Notes under the pieces: generated by a model | Told to the model about the DNA's origin: nothing | Seen by the model: only the letters and a program-made list of their open reading frames with translations | Databases searched by the model: none | Program-made: the position numbers and the translations under genes | Shown: piece after piece, positions 6,396 to 12,252 of the stretch | Layout: the number at the start of each line of letters is the position of its first letter | Position numbering within the stretch: position 1 is the stretch's first letter | Source: Chloroflexota bacterium | GTDB taxonomy: Bacteria > Chloroflexota > Limnocylindria > Limnocylindrales > CSP1-4 | Reading direction: 5' to 3' | DNA length: 15,723 nt | NCBI GenBank assembly: GCA_021785115.1 | Contig: JAJYGO010000472.1 | Location: 1 to 15,723, forward strand

Positions 6396-7103
6396 TCAGC
6401 GCGGCGGCTGGTGCTCGGCGAGCGCGAGCTGCGCGAGGAACTCCGACCGCAGCCGCTCGTCCAGCTCGTACGCCCCGCGCCACGTCAGCGTCCGCGTCAC
6501 GGCCTCGGCCTCGGACACCCCGCGCATCCGGGTGCACATGTGGGCTGCCGCGATCGACACCGCCGCGCCGCGCGCGCCGCTGGCCTCCACGACCGCGTCG
6601 GCGACCTGCTGCCCGACGCGCTCCTGGACGGTGAAGCGGGCGGCGAAGAGCCGGACGAGCCGTGTCAGCTTCGAGATGCCGAGGATCCGGTCCTCGGGGA
6701 CGTACCCGACCCATGCGTCGCCGACGAACGGCAGCGCATGGTGCTCGCAGAGGGCATGCAGCCGGATCGGCCCTTCCACGACCTGGTCCCGGCTCGCCGG
6801 CTCCCGCCGGTGCCGCTCCGTCGGGAACACCGTGACCGCCTTCGGGTCGCCCTCGTAGCCGCGCGTCGCGTCCGCGAGCGCGGACAGGAAGCGCTGCGGC
6901 GTCCTGCGCGTGCCGGGCGTGTCGAGTGGCATCCCGAGCGATTCGAGGATCTCGGCGATCCAGCGCTCGTACCGGGCGCGCTGCTCGTCGGTGAGAGTCC
7001 GGGGCCGGGCGGCCTGCCACCCCGGCACGAAGTCGCGCGGCCCGCGCCCGCCGCGGATCAGGTCGAGGCGCGAACCACGTTCGTCGTCGCGTGCGTCCTG
7101 CAT
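6396..7103 (-). CDS. folE: GTP cyclohydrolase I
   Basis: This is a 235-aa enzyme that converts GTP to 7,8-dihydroneopterin triphosphate, the first step of folate (and other pterin) synthesis. The zinc site is complete: C119 and H122 in LCEHHALPF and C190 in HMCTRMRGV, with H121 as the catalytic neighbour. The core motifs GISKLTRLVRLFAARFTVQERV and RTPQRFLSAL are in place. The N-terminus has about 35 extra polar residues before the conserved helix. The ATG at 7101-7103 is the only good start codon before that helix, though its ribosome-binding site is weak. No other folate gene is nearby. It leads a four-gene minus-strand cluster with two glycosyltransferases and a lactonase-like protein. Identity is secure; the pathway use of the pterin is not. 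Confidence 0.95.
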   Translation of the reverse strand: MQDARDDERGSRLDLIRGGRGPRDFVPGWQAARPRTLTDEQRARYERWIAEILESLGMPLDTPGTRRTPQRFLSALADATRGYEGDPKAVTVFPTERHRREPASRDQVVEGPIRLHALCEHHALPFVGDAWVGYVPEDRILGISKLTRLVRLFAARFTVQERVGQQVADAVVEASGARGAAVSIAAAHMCTRMRGVSEAEAVTRTLTWRGAYELDERLRSEFLAQLALAEHQPPR

Positions 7104-7452
7104 CCGACCATGCTCGCGTCCCAGGGGCGAGCCCCGCGCCCGCGGCGGGCGGTGCGCCGTTGCAGCGGCCTTGCCTGGAAGCTGGAAAGGCGCCCGCGGA
7201 GGCGAAGCCGGACGCCCCTGCTCGCGCGATCCGGACGGCGCCGGAGCGCGTCTTGCACGCCCGTTTCAGGTGGAACGCATTCCGTCGCGCGGGACGAGCT
7301 GCCACGACGCTGCAAGGCCAAGCCCGCGACGTCGTCCCACGGCTTTGGGGGCACCGGGGCGACGCTCGGTGCATGGCACACCAGCGAGCGGGGGACGCAC
7401 CGAGGGTGCCCTCCAGCGGGGCGTCGGGCGCGGACGCAGATCGGCCGGCGCA
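7104..7452. other. Divergent intergenic region between folE and the VKOR-SDR gene
   Basis: This 349-bp spacer holds no supported gene. It contains CCGTTGCAGCGG at 7157-7168 and CGCTGCAAGG near 7308-7317, both variants of a word repeated in other spacers. It also contains a short dyad GGAACGCATTCC at 7272-7283 and the segment CCTGGAAGCTGGAAAGG near 7174. It is less GC-skewed than the flanking codons and should carry both divergent promoters, which I could not define exactly. Confidence 0.55.
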
Positions 7453-9348
7453 GTGAGCGCTGCGGCGTTCGGCACGCGCGGCAACCCGTCACGCTGGCCC
7501 CGCCGGCTCCCCGAAGCGGCACTCGCCGTGCTCGGCGCCGTCGTGGCCGGCTATCTGGCCGCGTACCAGCTCGGCGTCGTCGCCGCCGTCTGGGATCCGT
7601 TCTTCGGGTCGGCCTCGTCGGCGAGCGTCGTCGAGTCGTCGCTCTCGCGTGTGCTGCCCGTCCCGGACGCGGTGCTCGGCACGCTGGCGTACCTCGTCGA
7701 GGCGGCGCTCGTGCTCTCGGGCCGGCCGGACCGCTGGATCTCGCAGTCGTGGCGGGTGGTCGCGTTCGGAGTCGTCGTCGCCGGGCTCGGCGTGACCGCG
7801 ATCGGCCTCGTGCTGATCCAGGCGCTCGTCGTCCACGCGTGGTGCTCGCTGTGCCTGACGTCCGCGGCGATCTCGCTCGTGATGGCGGGATCGGCGGTGG
7901 AGGAGGTGCGGGCCGCGGTCGAGGTGCTGGCCGCGCGCCACGAGCGTTCGCGGCACGCGGTGGTCGTGTCGGGACGGCGCGACAACACGCTCGCATCCCC
8001 GCCGCCGGGGACCGTGCCCTCGCTCGCGGGGTCCGTGCTCGACGCGTTCCGGAGCAGCGACGCGCATGACGCGACGAGCGACCCAGGCCGCGACGTCCCC
8101 GGCGGGACGGGCCCGGCCAGCGGCGGTGGTGGCTCGGCCGTCAGCGGGACGGGCAGCGGTGCAGGCAGCAGTGGACAGGAGCCGGCGGGCGATTCGAGCC
8201 CGCGACACGAGGTGACGCAGGACATGACGTACGACACACACAGGACGCAGGGAACGACGGAGACCGCGACCGACGGGCACGGCTCCGCGACCGGGGTCGC
8301 GACCGAGACCCGGGAGGTGTTCGCGCGACAGGGCAACGGGACTCCCCGCCGGGTCGTCGTGGTGAGCGGGGGGTCGGCGGGCGTCGGGCGCGCGACCGCG
8401 ATCGCCTTCGCGAAGGACGGCTGCGACGTGGCCATCCTCGCGCGCGGCGAGGACGGGCTCGACGGGGCACGTCGCGATGTCGAGGCGCAGGGGGCCCGTG
8501 CGCTTCCCATCCGGTGCGACGTCGCCGACGCCGACGCCGTCGAACGCGCGGCGGAGCAGGTCGAGCAGCAGCTCGGGCCGATCGACGTGTGGGTGAACGT
8601 CGCGATGGTGTCGGTGTTCTCGCCCGCCAAGGAGATGAAGCCCGAGGAGTACCGCCGCGTCACGGAGGTCACGTACCTCGGCCAGGTCTACGGCACGCTC
8701 GCCGCGCTCAAGCGGATGCTGCCGCGCGACCACGGCCGGATCATCCAGGTCGGGTCTGCGCTCGCCTACCGCGGCATTCCGCTCCAGTCGGCGTACTGCG
8801 GCGCGAAGCACGCGATCCAGGGCTTCACCGAATCCGTCCGGTGCGAGCTCATTCACGATGGCAGCAGCGTGAAGATCAGCATGGCGCAGCTGCCGGCCGT
8901 GAACACGCCGCAGTTCGACTGGGTGAAGAGCCGCCTGCCGCACCGCGCCCAGCCCGTGCCGCCGATCTTCCAGCCGGATCTGATCGCGAATGCGCTCGTC
9001 TGGCTCTCCCACAACTACCGCCGCGAGCTGAACATCGGCGCGTCGACCGACCTGGCGATCTACGCGAACCGCATCGTGCCCGGCTGGCTCGACTACTACC
9101 TGGGATGGACCGGATACGACTCGCAGCAGACGGGCGAGCCTCGCGACCCGGATCGTCCGGACAATCTGTGGGAACCGGTCGACGGCATGGGCGGTGGCGA
9201 CCACGGCGCACACGGTCGCTTCGACGATCGGGCGAGCTATCAGAGCCGGCAGCTGTGGGCCGCCACGCACCGGAACGTGCTCGTGGGCGGTATCGCCGCC
9301 GCGGCCTTCGGCATGTTCGCGCTGACGCGGACGATGCTGTCCAGATGA
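7453..9348 (+). CDS. Fusion protein: VKOR-type membrane domain plus short-chain dehydrogenase
   Basis: One uninterrupted frame encodes 631 aa. Residues 22-148 are four membrane helices of a vitamin K epoxide reductase-like domain, with AVWDPFFGS after helix 1 and the redox motif C131-S-L-C134 at the start of helix 4. The extra loop cysteines of classical VKORs are absent. Residues 150-257 are a polar, Gly/Ser-rich linker. Residues 299-545 are a short-chain dehydrogenase: a nucleotide-binding glycine loop SGGSAGVG (305-312), NVAM in place of NNAG, catalytic S435 and Y448-x3-K452. A hydrophobic helix (608-626) follows near the C-terminus. The GTG at 7453 is the best start clear of folE; its ribosome-binding site is weak. 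Met258 (8224), with GAGGTG upstream, could be an internal start giving a free 374-aa SDR. The VKOR part has no stop of its own. The gene ends one codon into the overlap with a minor upstream ATG of the BON gene. The fusion may couple thiol or quinone redox to an NAD(P)-dependent reaction; that is inference. Confidence 0.8.
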   Translation: MSAAAFGTRGNPSRWPRRLPEAALAVLGAVVAGYLAAYQLGVVAAVWDPFFGSASSASVVESSLSRVLPVPDAVLGTLAYLVEAALVLSGRPDRWISQSWRVVAFGVVVAGLGVTAIGLVLIQALVVHAWCSLCLTSAAISLVMAGSAVEEVRAAVEVLAARHERSRHAVVVSGRRDNTLASPPPGTVPSLAGSVLDAFRSSDAHDATSDPGRDVPGGTGPASGGGGSAVSGTGSGAGSSGQEPAGDSSPRHEVTQDMTYDTHRTQGTTETATDGHGSATGVATETREVFARQGNGTPRRVVVVSGGSAGVGRATAIAFAKDGCDVAILARGEDGLDGARRDVEAQGARALPIRCDVADADAVERAAEQVEQQLGPIDVWVNVAMVSVFSPAKEMKPEEYRRVTEVTYLGQVYGTLAALKRMLPRDHGRIIQVGSALAYRGIPLQSAYCGAKHAIQGFTESVRCELIHDGSSVKISMAQLPAVNTPQFDWVKSRLPHRAQPVPPIFQPDLIANALVWLSHNYRRELNIGASTDLAIYANRIVPGWLDYYLGWTGYDSQQTGEPRDPDRPDNLWEPVDGMGGGDHGAHGRFDDRASYQSRQLWAATHRNVLVGGIAAAAFGMFALTRTMLSR

Positions 9349-9365
9349 ATCGGGAGGTCAGTCCG

Positions 9366-9995
9366 ATGGGAACGCTGATCCGAACGGGAGGCGCGGCGCG
9401 CTCGGCGCAGGGGTGGTCGGAGAACGTGCGCGACATGCTCGCCGAGCGAGGTTCCCGAGCCCGGGATGCGATCGGTGGCCTGCGGTCCGCGCCCCCGGCG
9501 CGAGTCTCGAACGGCCCGAGTGCCGTCGCGATGCTGCTGGCCGGTCTCCTCGGCGCCGCGCTCGGCGCGCTGCTCATGTACCTGCTCGACCTCGAGCGGG
9601 GCGCGCACCGCCGGAACGCGCTCGCGCAGCAGGCCGGTGTCGCCCTCCGCTCCGGGCGCGAGGGCGCGGCCGAGCGGTCGAAGGACGTCGCGCAGCGAAT
9701 GCGGGGCATCCGGATCGAGACCATCCGGCGGGTCGAGACGACCGGGGGCGAGGAATCCGCGCCGGACTCGGTGGTCGCGGAGCGCATCCGCGCCGAGCTC
9801 GGGCACAGCGTGCGCCACGCCGGGGCGATCGAGGTCGACGTGAGCGACGGGCGGGCGATCCTCCGCGGACCCGTGCTGCGCGACGAGCTGTCGTCGGTGC
9901 TCGCGACGGCGCGCGGCGTGGACGGCGTCCGGGGCGTCGAGTCCGAGCTCGAGATCCACGAGGCTCCGGGGGCGGTCCCCGCGCTCCAGGACTGA
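9366..9995 (+). CDS. Membrane-anchored BON-domain protein
   Basis: This is a 209-aa protein with one membrane helix (about 52-75, SAVAMLLAGLLGAALGALLM) followed immediately by YLLDLERGAHRRN (72-84). That is a signature often seen in bacterial YtxH/BON-type proteins (D-x-x-R-G-x-R-R). A charged helical stretch follows, then a C-terminal BON domain (about 133-198) with AERIRAELG, IEVDVSDGRAILRGPV and GVRGVESELEIHE. BON domains bind membranes or lipids and are linked to envelope stress and stability. The ATG at 9366 is chosen over an in-frame ATG at 9345 because GGGAGG lies 8 bases before it. It starts 17 bp after the SDR stop, so it is probably co-transcribed with the VKOR-SDR gene. The domain call is good; the specific role is unknown. 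Confidence 0.85.
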   Translation: MGTLIRTGGAARSAQGWSENVRDMLAERGSRARDAIGGLRSAPPARVSNGPSAVAMLLAGLLGAALGALLMYLLDLERGAHRRNALAQQAGVALRSGREGAAERSKDVAQRMRGIRIETIRRVETTGGEESAPDSVVAERIRAELGHSVRHAGAIEVDVSDGRAILRGPVLRDELSSVLATARGVDGVRGVESELEIHEAPGAVPALQD

Positions 9996-10007
9996 CGGCC
10001 GGAGGCA

Positions 10008-10076
10008 ATGGAGGCCGCCGATCAGCTTCAGCAGCGGGATTCCGTCGCCGCGCGCGCCGCGTCGGGGTCGGCCTGA
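10008..10076 (+). CDS. Possible 22-codon mini-ORF after the BON gene
   Basis: An ATG at 10008 follows GGAGG at a short distance and 12 bp after the BON stop. It encodes a polar peptide beginning MEAADQLQQRDSVAARAAS that stops at 10074-10076. Its stop overlaps the CTG that begins the GT9 remnant (CTGA). It may be a leader peptide, a vestige of a decayed gene, or chance. Confidence 0.25.
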   Translation: MEAADQLQQRDSVAARAASGSA

Positions 10077-10279
10077 CCGGGCCCATCCGCTCGGTCACGG
10101 TCGTCCGCGCCAACAACATCGGCGACTTCGTCGCCGCGAAGCCGGCATACCGCGCGCTGCGTGCGGCGCTGCCCCGCGCCCGGATCGACCTGATCGGGCT
10201 GCCCCGCTGCCGGCCGCTCGCGGAGTGGCTCCCGGGGTACATCGTCGGGCCTTCGCATCGCGCTGCAACGGCCGCGTGA
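10073..10279 (+). pseudogene. N-terminal remnant of a second GT9 glycosyltransferase
   Basis: The plus frame from about 10073 encodes IRSVTVVRANNIGDFVAAKP followed by AYRALRAALPRARIDLIGLPRCRPLAEWLPGY. This aligns closely with the start of the GT9 protein at 3036-4139 (shared RANxxGDFVxxxPAxxALRAAxPxA). Similarity stops at about 10240, and the frame ends at a TGA at 10277-10279 after some 65 codons, against about 350 for a complete enzyme. Both domain motifs of the catalytic C-terminal half (HPGA and NDTGPLH) are gone. No ATG, GTG or TTG start lies in frame just before the homologous part; only a CTG at 10073 fits. I read it as a truncated pseudogene whose downstream part was deleted and replaced by the upstream region of the gene at 10402. 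A functional truncated protein is unlikely. Confidence 0.7.
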
Positions 10280-10290
10280 CGTTCGTCACG
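10275..10290. promoter_or_regulatory. Operator-like dyad CGTGACGTTCGTCACG
   Basis: Seven-base perfect arms surround a TT centre. The site lies just after the GT9 remnant and 112 bp before the ATG at 10402, in what now serves as the upstream region of the small-gene pair. A CGCTGCAACGG word at 10261-10271 adjoins it. Function is inferred only from symmetry and position. Confidence 0.3.
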
Positions 10291-10360
10291 GAGGCTCGAC
10301 GGCGCACGGCGAGCATCGCAGCACGCGTCGCGGACGGGCGGCGGGGCCCGCCGGCCCGAA

Positions 10361-10371
10361 CGCTGCAGCGG
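10361..10371. promoter_or_regulatory. CGCTGCAGCGG motif upstream of small-protein gene
   Basis: This 11-bp word is identical to the one at 1535-1545 and sits at the same distance (31 bp) before an ATG with a purine-rich ribosome-binding site. It follows a GC palindrome at 10339-10353. Its role is unknown. Confidence 0.35.
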
Positions 10372-10401
10372 CGCTCGGATCACAGGGAAGGAGTGCACGT
10401 G

Positions 10402-10596
10402 ATGGCGCGAGACGATCAGGCAGGAAACGCGGACCCCGAAGAGTTCAAGAACATGCCGGGAAACCGGACGCCCGGGGCGCCGAACCGCGACGAGAGCCGC
10501 GCCGAGCACGAACGCGAGCACGGACGCGAGCACGAGGGCTCGCGCGACGAGCGCGGGCACGGGCAGGATCGCGAGCGGCGGGAGGGGCGGTCGTGA
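10402..10596 (+). CDS. Small highly charged hydrophilic protein
   Basis: This is a 64-aa protein of unknown function. AAGGAG lies about 9 bases before the ATG; a GTG three bases earlier is an alternative. It begins MARDDQAGNADPEEFKNMPG and continues with His/Glu/Arg/Asp-rich repeats such as REHEREHGREHE. There are no hydrophobic stretches and no cysteine, so it should be unstructured and soluble. Its TGA overlaps the GTG of the next gene (GTGA), which means the two are translationally coupled. Low complexity means composition alone could mislead, but the ribosome-binding site, overlap and spacing all favour a real gene. Confidence 0.65.
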   Translation: MARDDQAGNADPEEFKNMPGNRTPGAPNRDESRAEHEREHGREHEGSRDERGHGQDRERREGRS

Positions 10597-10937
10597 CGGC
10601 TCGGGAGCAGTTCCCCGACGCGCGCCCCGTCGAAGCCCCGGACGCGGTGACGCTCCCGACCGACGAGCTGCTCCGGAACGACGCCTCGTGCACGATCCCG
10701 TGGCGGGCCGATGGCTTCGAGGCGATCTCGGTCTACGTCGACCCCGCGATCTGGGACCGCGCCGACGAGATCTGCGAGGTCGCGACGGTCTGGTCGGGAG
10801 CGCACGAGGACATCGACGGGCTGTGCCGCGACGTCATGGCGTACGCCGACGAGGAGCGCCTGAGCGCGTCGATCTACACGGATCTGCGCGACGAGCTGTC
10901 CGAGGGCGTCGTCGCGATCGCGTTCACGGTGGGCTGA
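10593..10937 (+). CDS. Hypothetical 114-aa acidic protein
   Basis: The GTG start at 10593 overlaps the preceding stop by three bases and has GGAGGGG five bases before it. I do not recognise the family. The protein is acidic and looks globular. A polar N-terminal part containing TLPTDELLRNDASCTIPWRA is followed by alternating hydrophobic segments: FEAISVYVDPAIWDRADEIC, TVWSGAHEDIDGLCRDVMAY and SEGVVAIAFTVG. It has three cysteines (about positions 32, 60 and 77) with no metal-binding spacing. There is no signal peptide or membrane helix. It is coupled to the upstream charged protein, and the Nudix gene follows after 30 bp, so the three may form an operon. Function unknown. Confidence 0.8.
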   Translation: MTAREQFPDARPVEAPDAVTLPTDELLRNDASCTIPWRADGFEAISVYVDPAIWDRADEICEVATVWSGAHEDIDGLCRDVMAYADEERLSASIYTDLRDELSEGVVAIAFTVG

Positions 10938-10967
10938 CGCATCCGAGGGCGCCGCGGCGTCGCGACG

Positions 10968-11621
10968 ATGGCCGCCGGCACGTCAGCGACGGTCGCTCGC
11001 GAGGCTCTCCTGCCAAGGCGGTCGACGGACGATCCGGACGTGGATGACGATCGACCGACGACACCGGTTGCGCCCCCGGTCAGCCCCTGGCGGCGGCTTG
11101 GACGGCGAACCGCCTACGAGAACCCCTGGATCACGGTGTGGGAGGACCAGGTGGTCCGTCCCGACGGGCATCCCGGCATCTACGGCGTGGTGCACTTCGT
11201 CCACCGGGCCGTCGGCGTGGTGCCGCTCGACACGTCGGGCCGCGTCCTCCTCGTCGGGCAGTGGCGATACACGCTCGACGCGTGGTCGTGGGAGATCCCG
11301 GAAGGTGGAGCGCGGCCCGACGAGGACCCGCTCGATGCCGCTCGCCGCGAGCTCGCGGAGGAGACGGGGTACACCGCCGCGCGCTGGCGCGAGGCGATCC
11401 GGGCGCACCTCTCGAACTCGGTGAGCGACGAAGAGGCGATCGTGTGGGTCGCCGATGGACTCGAGCCGGGCATCGCCGCGCCCGAGGGCACCGAGCAGAT
11501 CGAGCTGCGCTGGGTCGCGTTCGACGAGGCGGTCGCGATGTGCCGCGACGGCCGGATCACGGACGCCCTGTCGATCCTCGCGATCCAGGCCGCGGCACTC
11601 GACCCGTCGCTCCGTCCCTGA
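10968..11621 (+). CDS. Nudix hydrolase, ADP-ribose pyrophosphatase-like
   Basis: This is a 217-aa Nudix protein that hydrolyses a nucleoside diphosphate linked to another moiety. The Nudix box is perfect at residues 113-135: G113, E119, R127-E128 and E131-E132-x-G134 in GGARPDEDPLDAARRELAEE. It is preceded by QWRYTLDAWSWEIPEGG, which is typical of the ADP-ribose/ADP-sugar pyrophosphatase subgroup. An upstream beta-strand region (WITVWEDQVVRPDG, YGVVHFVHRAVGVVPLD) fits that fold. The start is uncertain: ATG at 10968 gives a 40-residue polar tail and has no clear ribosome-binding site, while an in-frame GTG at 11040 would shorten it by 24 residues. It probably acts in the cytoplasm in metabolite clearance. 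Substrate is by analogy only. Confidence 0.88.
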   Translation: MAAGTSATVAREALLPRRSTDDPDVDDDRPTTPVAPPVSPWRRLGRRTAYENPWITVWEDQVVRPDGHPGIYGVVHFVHRAVGVVPLDTSGRVLLVGQWRYTLDAWSWEIPEGGARPDEDPLDAARRELAEETGYTAARWREAIRAHLSNSVSDEEAIVWVADGLEPGIAAPEGTEQIELRWVAFDEAVAMCRDGRITDALSILAIQAAALDPSLRP

Positions 11622-11778
11622 CGGCGCCGCCTGCCCGGGCCTGACTCGAGAACCCGGGTCTCCCGCGCGTGCCGCGGTCGCCTGCACAACTGACAGCCAA
11701 CTGTCGCGATGCGACGCCCATGTCCGCGACGGGTGAGGCCGCCGGATCGGACGATGGCGGCCGCAGGAGAGGAGGAGC

Positions 11779-12252
11779 ATGTCGAATGACCCGCACGTCG
11801 CCGGCGGAGCGCGGGGCCCGCATCGCGATTGGCCGCCCGAGCCTGGGCAGACGGCTGCCGCCCTGCGCGCCTCGTCGGATCCCGAGCACGCGCCCTCGGC
11901 GGACGTGCCCGCGGGGCCCCCAAGGCCGGTGATGGGCGAGCACGGGCCGTTCGCCGGCGCCGCCGGCGGAATCGTCGCCGGCCAGGTCGGGAGTGGCCTA
12001 CTGGCCGGGCCGCCGGGCGCGGTCATCGGAGGCGTCGTCGCTGGCGTGGCCGGTGCCATCGTGAGCTGTGCCGCCGACGACGTGGCGCCCGGGGAAACCG
12101 AGACCGTGGACGAGCCGGGCCTTCGCGGGATCGCGCGTCCGGAGGACGCCGCATGCGAGGTCCGTCCCGACGGGCGCGCGCCGCGTGTCCGGTGTCGACG
12201 CCGGGGACGTCCGGCCACCCGCCCGCGGCCGCCGGGGCCCCGGCGTGTCTGA
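11779..12252 (+). CDS. Small protein with glycine-zipper hydrophobic region
   Basis: This is a 157-aa protein with a strong purine-rich ribosome-binding site (GGAGAGGAGGAG) before its ATG. Residues 1-55 are polar and Pro-rich. Residues 57-98 are a Gly/Ala-rich hydrophobic stretch (FAGAAGGIVAGQVGSGLLAG then PPGAVIGGVVAGVAGAIVS) with regular small-residue spacing, resembling glycine-zipper double membrane hairpins. The last 30 residues are almost all Arg/Pro/Gly and look like readthrough into non-selected sequence, so the true end may have been shifted by a change around 12130-12170. Its stop overlaps the possible GTG start of the Nramp gene by eight bases. Upstream, an inverted repeat GACAG-CCAA-CTGTC lies at 11692-11705. 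Function unknown; membrane association is inferred. Confidence 0.65.
   Translation: MSNDPHVAGGARGPHRDWPPEPGQTAAALRASSDPEHAPSADVPAGPPRPVMGEHGPFAGAAGGIVAGQVGSGLLAGPPGAVIGGVVAGVAGAIVSCAADDVAPGETETVDEPGLRGIARPEDAACEVRPDGRAPRVRCRRRGRPATRPRPPGPRRV

Noticed and set aside
6910..7452. Upstream extension of the VKOR-SDR frame
   Set aside because: It begins antisense within folE, is Arg/Pro-rich and has no ribosome-binding site. The first sensible start is the GTG at 7453.
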